From NCBI RefSeq assembly GCF_007990755.1, contig NZ_BJXA01000001.1:310001-374000 (forward strand): a stretch of DNA of 64,000 nt, written 5' to 3'. The position numbers and the translations under genes are program-made. The notes under the pieces were generated by a model, which saw only the letters and a list, made by a program, of their open reading frames with translations, ran no database searches and was not told the DNA's origin. The stretch is from Nocardia ninae NBRC 108245 (GTDB lineage Bacteria; Actinomycetota; Actinomycetes; Mycobacteriales; Mycobacteriaceae). This document shows, piece by piece, positions 8,691 through 17,522 of the stretch (positions are counted from its first letter, which is position 1; each line of letters begins with the position of its first letter).

Positions 8691-8889
8691 CGGTTTCCAT
8701 TGACTTTCGCTCGAGCTGATGGGGAGATTCGAGCGTGCGTGACCCACTGGGAATGTGGCAAAAACTGTTGCTGAATCAGGAACAGGAAACGGATTTCGAC
8801 TTCGCTCGGGATCGCGGAACCCGGCGGATGCGCGGAGTGGTAGCCAGCCTGCTGGCCGCGGAGACTCTCGTCCAGTCCGGAGGTCTGCG

Positions 8890-9163
8890 TGTCACCGATA
8901 CCGCCACCGAGGAGCAGGTCTGGATCGGGTTCGACCCGGCGCAGGTTCGGTGTGCAGTGCTGCCATCGCGACCGAGTGGGCGTCGACGGCATCGGTTGAG
9001 CGGTGCATTGCCGGTGGCGAATACGCGTATTCGGGCGGAAAGGTTTCGCTAGCACGTCCAGCACGGTTTCACCGTCGTGGACCAGGCGGTGGGCGAGGTG
9101 GCGACCGATGCCGTTGCGTGCTTGCGGCACAACCACTTTCGACAAACCGCAAACGAACCTCAC
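8890..9163 (-). pseudogene. Relic of IS110-type transposase, N-terminal part
   Basis: Leftward codons from about 9163 to 9041 give PQARNGIGRHLAHRLVHDGE then TVLDVLAK, typical of the IS110 DEDD domain. After a frame change, 9008-8951 gives HRSTDAVDAHSVAMAALHTE, and another shift yields EPDPDLLLGGG. At least two frameshifts mark it as dead. It shares orientation with the C-terminal fragment at 4718-4951. Confidence 0.7.
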
Positions 9164-9179
9164 GATGTGAGAAGCCGTC

Positions 9180-9752
9180 TTAGGGCGTACCTCGCTGCAC
9201 AATTTGCAGTCCATTGACAATGGTGTCGAAATCGGGTCGGTAGGTGTCCCGTTCGGCGGCGGGGACCTGGGCCCACATCATGATCAAGTAGTTCATTTCG
9301 CCGACATCATTGGAAAATGTGAGGAGCTCCTTGTAATGGTCGCCATCCGAGGCGGGGAGAATCCCGGTGGTCCTGGTGGCCTCCAGACCGCACACCGCGA
9401 TGGTCTCAGATCCCGACTCTCGCCATCCGTCGCCCATGCTGACACTGATAATGGATGTGGTGTGGCTGTCGCGAGCGGGAAGTACGCGGATGGTGACAGT
9501 CGCACTGCCTTTGCCCAAGCCGACCCGTAACACCGAATCGCCGCCTTCTACTGGCGTCTGCTGCCAGGCCGGCAGCTGCGGAACCTGGATTGTGAACGGC
9601 ACCTCAGGGCGCTGTTCGGCGGCGAGCACGGCCCCGGTGGGGGCGCTGGCGTTGCAGGCTGGGTGAGTCGGCGAGTCCGGCTCCGCTCCACCGCAAGCGG
9701 TCACACTCGTTGCCACGACGATGGCTAGCACCAGATGCCGAATCTCGATCAC
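9180..9752 (-). CDS. Secreted lipoprotein, LpqN/LpqT-like
   Basis: From a GTG start at 9752 the 190-residue product begins with a basic/hydrophobic signal ending in the lipobox VTAC (Cys at about residue 19), followed by a Gly/Asp/Ser linker. The mature part (PFTIQVPQLPAWQQ early, NYLIMMWAQVP and FDTIVNGLQIV late) resembles actinobacterial LpqN/LpqT-type lipoproteins. Their role in the envelope is not well defined. The longer reading from 9893 would put 47 residues before the signal and is unlikely. It is downstream of the SDR gene on the same strand. Confidence 0.7.
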   Translation of the reverse strand: MIEIRHLVLAIVVATSVTACGGAEPDSPTHPACNASAPTGAVLAAEQRPEVPFTIQVPQLPAWQQTPVEGGDSVLRVGLGKGSATVTIRVLPARDSHTTSIISVSMGDGWRESGSETIAVCGLEATRTTGILPASDGDHYKELLTFSNDVGEMNYLIMMWAQVPAAERDTYRPDFDTIVNGLQIVQRGTP

Positions 9753-9911
9753 GGTTTCCCAGCCTATCCAGCCCAACCTCGAAGCCACGCCTACCTGCCA
9801 CAACCAGCTGGTGTCCGCCGCGACGTGAGAAACGCTCTGAAGAAGGCCGGCTGAACTGCGGCTCGAGCCGGGGAGTTCGACAGATTGTGACACTGCATCG
9901 CTCCTGTCACC

Positions 9912-10703
9912 TCACCGCCAATGACGGTCGCCGAGCGCCACCGCTTCCGATCCTCCGTCGGCGAAGATGATCTGACCGGTCACGAAGCGATTGTCCGCGC
10001 TCGTCAACCAGCAGATCAGCTCGGCGACCCATTCGGGGCGACCAGGGAACCCGCCGAACGGTTGCGGCGCAGCGGTTTCCACAGCTTTGCGAACGTTTTC
10101 GTCGGTGAGGATGTAGGCGGCAGCGGGTGTGTCGACCACACCCGGGGCAACGACGTTGAGGGCGATGCCGGCGCCGGCCCACTCCGCGGTCGGGGCGACC
10201 CTGCGCACCCATCGATTCAATGCGCGTTTGGCGATCCCGTAGCCGCCGGTGGCACCACCAGCCGAGGGATCGGCGGCGAGATAGCCGACAGCGGCGGCCT
10301 CGTCGCCGTCGAGGCACGCCTGCACGATGCGTTCATCGGTCGGCGCCAGCGATGCCGTCGAGGAGACGGCTACCGCGCGGGGTGCGGGGCTCTGCGCCAG
10401 CAGCGGCCGAAGTCCCTGCAGCGTCGCGACCGCACCGAAATAATTCGTCTCCAGCAGACCAGTTTTGCCGCCTCCGGCGATAGCCAGGACCGCATCGATC
10501 CGACCGTGCTCCTGCACTTGGTCGACCAGCGCTCGCCGCCCGGCGGGGGAGGAAAGGTCGGCCTGAACCTCGGCATCGTTGAGATCACATCCGATGACCT
10601 TCGCGCCACGCTCTCGAAGCAGCGCGGCAGTCGCGGCGCCGATACCCGAAGCTGAGCCGGTGACCACATATGTCCGTCCAGCGAAACCTGCGTGCGTAGT
10701 CAT
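9912..10703 (-). CDS. SDR family oxidoreductase (hydroxysteroid dehydrogenase-like)
   Basis: A 263-residue Rossmann-fold NAD(P)-dependent dehydrogenase. TGSASGIG near residue 14 is the cofactor glycine motif, a CDLND follows strand 2, AIAGGG replaces the usual NNAG, VSSTAS carries the catalytic Ser, and YGIAK holds the Tyr-Lys pair. The short early part (direct run from CDLND to an Asp-rich segment) resembles 3-alpha-hydroxysteroid dehydrogenase/carbonyl reductase types. The ATG at 10703 follows AGGAGAGGG, which decides the start. It lies 127 bp after the LLM gene. Confidence 0.87.
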   Translation of the reverse strand: MTTHAGFAGRTYVVTGSASGIGAATAALLRERGAKVIGCDLNDAEVQADLSSPAGRRALVDQVQEHGRIDAVLAIAGGGKTGLLETNYFGAVATLQGLRPLLAQSPAPRAVAVSSTASLAPTDERIVQACLDGDEAAAVGYLAADPSAGGATGGYGIAKRALNRWVRRVAPTAEWAGAGIALNVVAPGVVDTPAAAYILTDENVRKAVETAAPQPFGGFPGRPEWVAELICWLTSADNRFVTGQIIFADGGSEAVALGDRHWR

Positions 10704-10830
10704 CGCGCCCTCTCCTGCTTGCCGCGCCCGGATACCAGCACCATAGGCAGATGCCTCCGCCGTCCGCTCTGGACCATATCCTTTGGTGGACAGGGTGTTC
10801 CAACGCACGGTAACGGTGGAACGCGCAGAA

Positions 10831-11844
10831 TCAGCTGATAACCCGCTCGGGAGCCGCCGCGGCCATCGCGGCGCCGGTCAGCTCGACCGAGCGCACCCGA
10901 TCCTCGATCTGCGTGGCCTGGTGAGTGAGGATCAACTCGTCGGCCTCGATCGAGGCGCCGAAATCATCGAGGTACGAGCGCACTTCGTCGGGTGTGCCGA
11001 CGGCGGTGTACTGAGTCATCGAGGCGAGCTGGCGACCGTTGGGCGAGGCGAGGAAAGCGTCGATCTCCTCGTCGGTGTAGCGGACGTCCGCGGCACCTCG
11101 CTTGATCATCATGCGCGCCCTGGCGCGGTAGGCGATCGTCTTCTGCGCCACCGCATCGTCGGTGTCGTTCGCGGCGAACACGTTGACGCCGGCCATCACA
11201 TACGGCTCGGCCAGCTGCTCCGATGGCCGGAAGCTGTCGCGGTAGACGGCGACCGCCTGATGCAACGCATCCGGCGCGAAGTGTGACGCGAAGGCGTACG
11301 GCAGACCCAGCTGTGCGGCGAGCTGCGCACCGAACAGCGACGAACCCAGGATGTACAGCGGCACAACCCCTTCCGCGCGCGGCACCGCCTGCACGCCGGG
11401 CACCCGCGACCGGCCCGCCAGGTAACCCTGAAGTTCGAGCACGTCCTGCGGGAACGAATCCGCCGACGACGGATTGCGGCGCAGCGCGAGCATGGTCTTC
11501 TGATCACTGCCCGGCGCGCGGCCGAGCCCGAGGTCGATGCGCCCGGGGAACAGCGTCTCCAGCGTGCCGAACTGTTCGGCGATCACCAGCGGCGAGTGGT
11601 TGGGCAGCATGATGCCACCGGAGCCGAGCCGGATGGTGTCGGTGTGCGCGGCGACGTATCCGATCAGCACGCTCGTGGCGCTGGATGCGATCGAACCCAT
11701 GTTGTGGTGTTCGGCGTACCAGACACGTTGATAACCGCTCCGTTCGGCTGCCCGCGCCAAGGCGACGCTGTTGTCGAAACTGTCGCGCGCGGACTGGCCG
11801 GGCGCGATCGACGCCAGGTCGAGGATGGACAGAGCAGTCGACAT
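10831..11844 (-). CDS. LLM class flavin-dependent oxidoreductase
   Basis: A 337-residue TIM-barrel oxidoreductase of the bacterial luciferase-like family (MsnO8 type). Family segments include [13 protein letters not shown] at the start, [36 protein letters not shown] and [15 protein letters not shown]. It should use reduced flavin to oxygenate an unknown substrate. The ATG at 11844 is preferred. The gene lies 20 bp behind an arsR-type gene on the same strand and is probably co-transcribed with it. Confidence 0.9.
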   Translation of the reverse strand: MSTALSILDLASIAPGQSARDSFDNSVALARAAERSGYQRVWYAEHHNMGSIASSATSVLIGYVAAHTDTIRLGSGGIMLPNHSPLVIAEQFGTLETLFPGRIDLGLGRAPGSDQKTMLALRRNPSSADSFPQDVLELQGYLAGRSRVPGVQAVPRAEGVVPLYILGSSLFGAQLAAQLGLPYAFASHFAPDALHQAVAVYRDSFRPSEQLAEPYVMAGVNVFAANDTDDAVAQKTIAYRARARMMIKRGAADVRYTDEEIDAFLASPNGRQLASMTQYTAVGTPDEVRSYLDDFGASIEADELILTHQATQIEDRVRSVELTGAAMAAAAPERVIS

Positions 11845-11864
11845 AGGAGGTTGCCTTTCGTAGG

Positions 11865-12167
11865 TCAGAGAACGCGGTGCAGTTGTTCGGTGAAGGCGCG
11901 GATGCGGGCGTCGTCGCGGCGGTAGTAGATCCACTGACCGCGCCGAGTCGCGCTGAGAAACCCGGCGCGCTGCAGGATCGCCAGGTGCGCCGACATGGTC
12001 GAGGCCGACGTTCCCGCCTTCTGCTGGATGAGACCGACGCAGACGCCCAGCTCAGCCGTCTCGTCCGCGCGCTCGGGGAAATGCACGTCCGGCTCCTTGA
12101 GCCACTCCAGCACGCGCAACCGCGTCTCGTTCGCCAGCGCCTTGCACTCGTCGAGCACACTCACCAC
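11865..12167 (-). CDS. ArsR family transcriptional regulator
   Basis: A 100-residue winged-helix protein: [14 protein letters not shown] at the start, then the recognition helix [20 protein letters not shown] and a wing ending QWIYYRR. Start codon is GTG (12167 or the next codon); no ATG is available. A single CVGL cysteine is present, with no CxC metal site, so metal sensing is uncertain. It probably represses itself and the LLM gene through the palindrome just upstream. Confidence 0.88.
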   Translation of the reverse strand: MVSVLDECKALANETRLRVLEWLKEPDVHFPERADETAELGVCVGLIQQKAGTSASTMSAHLAILQRAGFLSATRRGQWIYYRRDDARIRAFTEQLHRVL

Positions 12168-12177
12168 CCTTCGGCAT

Positions 12178-12193
12178 TTCGCTAATTAACGAA
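12178..12193. promoter_or_regulatory. Likely ArsR operator
   Basis: TTCGCTAATTAACGAA is a 16-bp inverted repeat with two mismatches, about 11 bp before the arsR-type start. Confidence 0.55.
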
Positions 12194-12322
12194 CTTACGC
12201 CGCATCCAGCCACCCGGCACCATGACGCTGCTCACTCGCCACAGCCGACACACCGCCCTACCTCCGCCGCGCTTCGCCCACCCGAGCGCAACGCCCGCTC
12301 CTTGCCCCACTCCCTGCGCTAC

Positions 12323-12422
12323 ACCGAAAGTCCGTCGCGCAACCTGCTCGTCGCAGTGACGATGACACCCGCCTGAACCGCCGCCAACCGTTCCAGCGGC
12401 ACCGGCTCACCCGGCACCAGGC
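12323..12422 (-). pseudogene. Duplicated 3' end of the neighbouring M14 peptidase gene
   Basis: This segment repeats the last ~93 bases of the peptidase gene (12454-12546) at an offset of 131 bp, with roughly 85 percent identity. Read leftward it still encodes a C-terminus ending RLRDGLSV followed by a stop codon, in register with the intact gene. It is the tail of a lost tandem copy. A further short match (CACCCGGCACCA then CGCTGCTCAC) occurs at 12211-12235 and 12409-12433. Confidence 0.75.
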
Positions 12423-12449
12423 CGCTGCTCACGTGCCCTACCTCGGGCG

Positions 12450-13892
12450 TCAGACCGAAAGTCCGTCGCGCAACCTGGCCGCCGCCGTGACGATGGCACC
12501 CGCCTGAATCGCGACCAACCGTTCCAGCGCCACCGGCTCACCCGGGGCATTGCGCTCGACGTCGGCGCTCCACCCATCGAATATCGCACCGACCCGAGCT
12601 TTCTCGGCGGCCAGCGACGGGTCGCGCTGCGACTCCTCGTCGAGCAACCGCAGCAGCATCCCGCCGGCCCGCAGTCGCTGCGCGGCGACCCAGAAGTATT
12701 CCTCGAGGAAGATCTCACCCAGGGTCGCGCGGCGGTCCTGGGCAGCGGCCGCGTCCCGCTCCGCGGCCAGCTCCCCGAGTGCCCAGCCCATACTCCGCAG
12801 CGACCGTTCGAACGGACTGCGCCCGGTCAACCGATCACCCAACCCATCGAGCACCCCGGTCACCAGCGCAGCGATCTCACGATACGCCGTTGCGGTGGAA
12901 CGCATTACGTCGTTCCATGACCGTTCGCTCGGCGTCTGGTCGGCGATCCGCGGATCTGTCCAGAGCGGCAATTCACTCACCAGCACCGCTGTCCCGTAGG
13001 GCGCCGCATAATCCAGGCTGCCCCCGCCGCCGATCCCCGCCACCGGATCGACCCCTACCGCCAGCCAGGCATCGGCCATCTTCGCGAACGTCGGCAGCTC
13101 GTAGATCCCTTCCGCCCACCGTGCGCCACCGGGCGCATCCGGTTCCCCCTGATGCCGCGGCACCTCCGCGTCGTCCAGCAACTGGACCAGCGCCGACCAG
13201 TAGCCGGCGTCCCCGCCGGAGCAATAGTAGAAGCCACCACCGAAGTCGCCATTGTGCAGCGACGCGATCAGCGCGGGCCGAGTTCGATCGATCAGCGTCA
13301 TCAGCGCCCGCGTCTCCGGCATCGGCACCCCGACTTGCTTATCCCGCCAGGTGATGGGAAAACACCACTCCGGCTGCTCGGGCCCCGCCGGACGGTAGAA
13401 CTCGCGCGCCACAGCGGTCCGGGTGCGCGGTCCGGCGAACCACCCTTCGTTGAGCCGCGTCCCATCCGGGTCCACGCACGGCACGAAATGCCAAGTGGCA
13501 CCGAGGGTGTCCACTTCGCCACGAGCCAACCTGCCGAGCAGATGCCGGATCGTCGCCATGCCGATCGGCTCGTTCGGATGCGGGTTGCCGAACACCAGCA
13601 GGTGCCGTTCCCCCGACCCCACCCGAACCTCGCGGATCGGATCCCCGCTGCTCGACCGCCCGATCTCCTCGACGGCGACCTTGCCGGGATGTGCGGCGAC
13701 CAACTCGTCTACGAACCTGTTCAGCTCGTCCACCGTGGGAAACGCCTCGATCCGTTCGACCGGCCCGACGATCCGTGCCACGTCGTCTACAACCTGCACC
13801 GACTCCTCCGCGCCACGCCCACAACCTGCCGCCGCAGCCGCACCCAGCCCTGCCACCAGCGCAAACAGCCCGCGCCGCTCCAGTTCGACCAT
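12450..13892 (-). CDS. M14 family zinc carboxypeptidase, exported
   Basis: About 480 residues. The N-terminus has RR followed by a hydrophobic Ala/Gly-rich stretch ending AAGC, so it may be a Tat-exported lipoprotein. The M14 zinc motif appears as NPHPNEPIG (His and Glu ligands, near residue 105), with a later SLHNGDFGGGFYY carrying the third His. It should cleave C-terminal residues from peptides or muropeptides. AGAGG lies 5 bases before the ATG at 13892; an adjacent ATG at 13895 is too close. It is divergent from a TetR gene, with an extensive palindrome between them. Confidence 0.82.
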   Translation of the reverse strand: MVELERRGLFALVAGLGAAAAAGCGRGAEESVQVVDDVARIVGPVERIEAFPTVDELNRFVDELVAAHPGKVAVEEIGRSSSGDPIREVRVGSGERHLLVFGNPHPNEPIGMATIRHLLGRLARGEVDTLGATWHFVPCVDPDGTRLNEGWFAGPRTRTAVAREFYRPAGPEQPEWCFPITWRDKQVGVPMPETRALMTLIDRTRPALIASLHNGDFGGGFYYCSGGDAGYWSALVQLLDDAEVPRHQGEPDAPGGARWAEGIYELPTFAKMADAWLAVGVDPVAGIGGGGSLDYAAPYGTAVLVSELPLWTDPRIADQTPSERSWNDVMRSTATAYREIAALVTGVLDGLGDRLTGRSPFERSLRSMGWALGELAAERDAAAAQDRRATLGEIFLEEYFWVAAQRLRAGGMLLRLLDEESQRDPSLAAEKARVGAIFDGWSADVERNAPGEPVALERLVAIQAGAIVTAAARLRDGLSV

Positions 13893-13904
13893 CATGCCTC
13901 TTTC

Positions 13905-13936
13905 GATAATCTGATTATTTCAATAATGAGATTATC
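13905..13936. promoter_or_regulatory. 32-bp TetR operator palindrome
   Basis: A near-perfect AT-rich inverted repeat with outer arms GATAATC and GATTATC and inner arms TGATTAT/ATAATGA fills the short gap between the M14 and TetR genes. Binding would control both. Confidence 0.75.
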
Positions 13937-13944
13937 ATGGGCTC

Positions 13945-14550
13945 ATGCGACGTGCGGAGATCCGGGAGAACAACCGAGCGGCCCTGATCACGGCGGCGAT
14001 CACCGAGATCGCGGCCCACGGCTACCAGTCCGCCCGGCTCGGCGATATCGCCGACCGCGCGGGCTTGACCACGGGTGCGATCTACTCGATCTTCGGCAGC
14101 AAACAAGCGCTGCTCTTCGCCGCGATCCACCGGATAGTCGCGGAGTACCACGACACCTTCCGCCCGCTGACCGACCGCGACCTGCCCCTCGCCGACGTGC
14201 TGCGCGGCTACGCGGCCGCGGTCCTCGACGCGGCGGCGGAAAACCGGGCCCGCGAATACTTCGCGTTCGAACTGGAGGCCATGGCCGCCACCCTCCGCGA
14301 CCCGCAGCTGATGTCGGACGTGGACGAGCAGGTCCCGAGCAATCTCGATCTGCTGAAGGAACTGCTCACCGATCACCCGATCGACCAGGCCGACGGTCCC
14401 AGGACAACCGCCGAGCAGGTGGCCCGGCTGGCGCCCGCGGCGCATGCGCTGATGACCGGGTTCGCGCAATACGCGATCGTCGAGCCCGCCCAGATCGACC
14501 GCGACTACGTGAACGAGTCCCTCATCGCGCTGCTGGCACTCATCCGCTGA
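13945..14550 (+). CDS. TetR family transcriptional regulator
   Basis: A 201-residue regulator. The N-terminal HTH is canonical: AALITAAITEIAAHGYQSAR, then LGDIADRAGLTTGAIYSIFG and SKQALLFAAI. The C-terminal ligand domain is not diagnostic. It is divergent from the M14 peptidase, with the 32-bp palindrome in between, so it likely represses both genes. Confidence 0.9.
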   Translation: MRRAEIRENNRAALITAAITEIAAHGYQSARLGDIADRAGLTTGAIYSIFGSKQALLFAAIHRIVAEYHDTFRPLTDRDLPLADVLRGYAAAVLDAAAENRAREYFAFELEAMAATLRDPQLMSDVDEQVPSNLDLLKELLTDHPIDQADGPRTTAEQVARLAPAAHALMTGFAQYAIVEPAQIDRDYVNESLIALLALIR

Positions 14551-14563
14551 CCGGAATGCCTTC

Positions 14564-15760
14564 CTAGACAGGCGGTCTCATCGTCTCACTGGGTACACCG
14601 TCGTCCGAGGTGATCGCAGGCAGGATCTCTGGCACCTCGGCGACCTTGCGCCGGGGCCTGCTCGGCGACTCGTCCCGACCGGCGATCGCCACCGCGTTGC
14701 CACCGTGTCGCTTCGCCCGATACATCGCCGAATCGGAACTCCGCAGCAGCCGGCGAAAGGCACTCGCGGTGTACGGATCACCGTCGATGACCGCGACGCC
14801 GACGCTGGCCGTGATCTGCACCGGCAGATCGGGCATCGTCTCGATCGCCCGGCGCAGCCGCTCACCGAGCGCGGCCGCGTCCTCACGTAGGCACCCGACG
14901 ACCACGAACTCCTCGCCACCGGTGCGCGCGAGCAGGGCATCGGCATCGACCACTTCGCGCAGCCGTTGCGCGGTCCGCGTCAGTACCTCGTCGCCGAACG
15001 GATGACCGAAGGTGTCGTTGACGGCTTTGAACCGGTCCATGTCCAGCGTCGCGACGTAGGCCGACCCGCCACGGCAGTGCACGAGGTGCGCCGAGAGGTG
15101 GGCGTCGAGCCCGCGCCGGTTCAGCAGCGCGGTGAGCGGGTCCGACAGCGCGTCGGCCCGTAGCAGCCAGTGGCAGAACTGCACGAAGGGCAGCATCACA
15201 CCGACCACGACGAGCATGACCAGGATGACCGCGAGGCCGAGGGCGAGATCTTCTTTCCGATGGTCACCATCCGGATGCCCGGCGGCGGCCAGTGTCCCGT
15301 TCACCATCAGTGCCGCCAGCACGATGCTCGTCAACAACGTCCAACCGATGTGCAGCGCCAGAATTTTCGGGCCATGGAATACGGTCACATACGCACCCAT
15401 CGCCGTCAGCAGCACGACACCCAATACTCCGACGACGCGATCGTGCACCAGCAAATCATTGGCGGTGGTGTCGATATCGAAAAGCACGATCCAGGCGAGC
15501 GATTCGCGCTCGCGTGGCCACGGCAGAAACCACCACCGCAAAGTCCACGCCCCCGCGACGGCCGCCTCGACGCCGCCCTGCACCTGCCCGACCCACCCGG
15601 CGACGTCACCCTGCGCCACCGACGCGAGCACCGCGATCAACAGCATGACCAGCCCGCCCGCGCCGAGCATGAACTTGAATCGACCGAGCGCACCGTGCGA
15701 TTCGAACGTCTCGACCAGGGCACGGTAATCGACCGGATCCCGCCACCATGTTCGAAACAT
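14564..15760 (-). CDS. Membrane-bound diguanylate cyclase (GGDEF)
   Basis: A 398-residue protein with five to six membrane segments in the first ~200 residues and a GGDEF domain: DPLTALLNRRGLDAHL, then LDMDRFKAVNDTFGHPFGD and the active-site GGEEF. It should make cyclic di-GMP at the membrane. I see no clear RxxD inhibitory site five residues before GGEEF. No sensory domain is recognisable beyond the membrane part. The ATG at 15760 starts just before RTWWRDPVDY; an ATG six codons upstream is possible. It is convergent with the TetR gene. Confidence 0.9.
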   Translation of the reverse strand: MFRTWWRDPVDYRALVETFESHGALGRFKFMLGAGGLVMLLIAVLASVAQGDVAGWVGQVQGGVEAAVAGAWTLRWWFLPWPRERESLAWIVLFDIDTTANDLLVHDRVVGVLGVVLLTAMGAYVTVFHGPKILALHIGWTLLTSIVLAALMVNGTLAAAGHPDGDHRKEDLALGLAVILVMLVVVGVMLPFVQFCHWLLRADALSDPLTALLNRRGLDAHLSAHLVHCRGGSAYVATLDMDRFKAVNDTFGHPFGDEVLTRTAQRLREVVDADALLARTGGEEFVVVGCLREDAAALGERLRRAIETMPDLPVQITASVGVAVIDGDPYTASAFRRLLRSSDSAMYRAKRHGGNAVAIAGRDESPSRPRRKVAEVPEILPAITSDDGVPSETMRPPV

Positions 15761-15957
15761 CGATCGATCGCCGGTCAATGAATACCGCCCTTGGTCGACT
15801 ACGGACCCGAGCGTCAGCCCGGGATCCCCCTGGTCACCCAGCTTGGCGTGCTAATCGAGATTAAGACGGTCCAGCAAATCGTGCAATGTGAGATCGGCAC
15901 ACTACCGATTTCGATACGACCGGCCTATTCTGCCGGTCCGTTGTCGTGCGCCCGTAA

Positions 15958-16488
15958 TCATTTCTTCCGCGCGCGGTACGCCGCGACGGCATTGCGGTTT
16001 CCGCAGGTGGTGCTGCAATAGCGCCGTGAGCGGTTGCGCGACAGGTCCAGCACGAGACCCTCGCACGTACTGTCCGCACAGACCGACAGCCGACTCAGCT
16101 CGTCGGAGCGGATGAGATCGATCATCGCCATCGCGGTCTCGACGGCGATCCGCACCGGCAGCGGCGCCTCCGACGGCACCGCGTGAATGTGGTAGTCGAC
16201 ATCGCCGTGCCGGACGAGTTGCGGCACCGCCCGATGCTCCGCCAGCGTTTCGTTCACCAGCCGGGTCGCGGTATCGCGATCGCTGGTGAGCATCCGGCGC
16301 AGCGGCGCCCGCAGTGCCCGCACCTGCGCGAGCTCCGCCGCGTCGCCGGCGTGCACACCGGTGTAGGTGTGTTTGACGAAAAACTCTGCAAGCTGGTCGG
16401 TTTCGGTCAGCGTGTCCGGCTCCTCCGCCGAGTTCACCAGCTCCACCGCGGCCACCAGCGCCGCCTCGGTGTCATGAGCAAAAGTCAT
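15958..16488 (-). CDS. ABATE/CGNR zinc-finger regulator
   Basis: A 176-residue protein. The N-terminal part resembles the ABATE domain; the C-terminus carries the zinc finger with CADSTCEGLVLDLSRNRSRR, then YCSTTCGNRNAVAAYRARKK. These are predicted stress-linked DNA-binding regulators. It is divergent from the EamA exporter across only 38 bp, and the two genes probably form one control unit. The start codon seems to lie at or next to the transcription start (see the promoter entry). Confidence 0.88.
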   Translation of the reverse strand: MTFAHDTEAALVAAVELVNSAEEPDTLTETDQLAEFFVKHTYTGVHAGDAAELAQVRALRAPLRRMLTSDRDTATRLVNETLAEHRAVPQLVRHGDVDYHIHAVPSEAPLPVRIAVETAMAMIDLIRSDELSRLSVCADSTCEGLVLDLSRNRSRRYCSTTCGNRNAVAAYRARKK

Positions 16489-16489
16489 A

Positions 16490-16518
16490 TTGACATATTA
16501 CACGCACCCCCATACCGT
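16490..16518. promoter_or_regulatory. Overlapping divergent, apparently leaderless promoters
   Basis: Rightward: TTGACA (16490-16495), 17-bp spacer, TACCGT (16513-16518), then 8 bases to the EamA ATG at 16527. Leftward: TAATAT (complement of 16495-16500) lies 6 bases before the CGNR ATG at 16488, with a weak -35. Neither gene has a ribosome site. Both spacings fit leaderless transcripts. Confidence 0.5.
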
Positions 16519-16526
16519 CATTACCC

Positions 16527-17522
16527 ATGGCTACGATGACTCATGACAAGGCCGCTCAGCGGCTGAAATCCGGACTGATCCTCGCGGTGCTGTCCGCCTC
16601 GTCGTTCGGACTCTCCGGCCCGCTGGCCCGTGGTCTGATGAACGCGGGCTGGAGTGCCGCCTCCGTGGTGGCGATCCGGGTGCTGGTGGCCGCCGCCGTT
16701 CTCTTGCCGATCGCGGTGGCGCAGCTGCACGGCGAGTGGCAGCTGTTGCGCCGCAACGCATTCCTGATCACCGCGTACGGCCTGGTGGCCGTCGCCGGTA
16801 CCCAGCTCGCGTATTTCAACGCCGTCGCGCACATGGAAGTCGGCGTGGCGCTGCTCATCGAATACACCGCCCCGATCGCCGTGGTCGGCTGGCTGTGGCT
16901 GCGGCACCGCCAACGCCCGGGCACCGCGACGGTCGCCGGTGCCGCGCTCGGGATCACCGGCTTGTTCCTGGTCATCGACCTGCGTTCCGGCATGACCACC
17001 AGCTGGGTCGGCCTGGCGTGGGCGCTGGCCGCCATGGTCGGCGCGGCGGGCTACTTCGTGCTCTCCGCGCAGGGCAACGGCACGCTGCCGGGCACCGTGC
17101 TGGCCGCGGGCGGACTCCTCATCGGCGGACTCGGCCTGCTGGCCGCGGGCGCGGTCGGCATCGTCCCGCTGCACGCGACCACGAATCCTGTTGTGTTCCA
17201 GAGCTTCACCATCGCCTGGTGGCCGCCGGTGCTCGCGCTCGGCACGGTGACCGCCGCGCTCGCCTACGTCTCCGGCATCGCCGCGACCCGCCTGCTCGGC
17301 TCCCGCCTCGCCTCATTCGTCGCCCTCTTCGAGGTACTCGCCGCGCTGATCTTCGCCTGGGCGTTGCTCGGCGAGGCGCCGCGGCTCATCCAATTGCTCG
17401 GCGGCGCGCTGATTCTGGTCGGTGTGGTGGTCGTCCGGCGTGGCGAGCTGACTGCCACCGCCGAACCGGTGGGCGAATTCAGCCCCGAGGGTCAGGTGCT
17501 CGACGACGCTCCGCGCAGTTGA
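16527..17522 (+). CDS. EamA/DMT family transporter
   Basis: A 331-residue protein with ten hydrophobic segments in two EamA repeats, each opening with a Gly/Ala-rich helix (GLILAVLSASSFGLSGPLAR; WVGLAWALAAMVGAAGYFVL) and ending in a conserved EYTAPIAVVGW or EVLAALIFAWALLGE segment. It likely exports amino acids or other metabolites. It is divergent from the CGNR regulator. Its 3' end overlaps the convergent EEP gene by 31 bp. Confidence 0.9.
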   Translation: MATMTHDKAAQRLKSGLILAVLSASSFGLSGPLARGLMNAGWSAASVVAIRVLVAAAVLLPIAVAQLHGEWQLLRRNAFLITAYGLVAVAGTQLAYFNAVAHMEVGVALLIEYTAPIAVVGWLWLRHRQRPGTATVAGAALGITGLFLVIDLRSGMTTSWVGLAWALAAMVGAAGYFVLSAQGNGTLPGTVLAAGGLLIGGLGLLAAGAVGIVPLHATTNPVVFQSFTIAWWPPVLALGTVTAALAYVSGIAATRLLGSRLASFVALFEVLAALIFAWALLGEAPRLIQLLGGALILVGVVVVRRGELTATAEPVGEFSPEGQVLDDAPRS

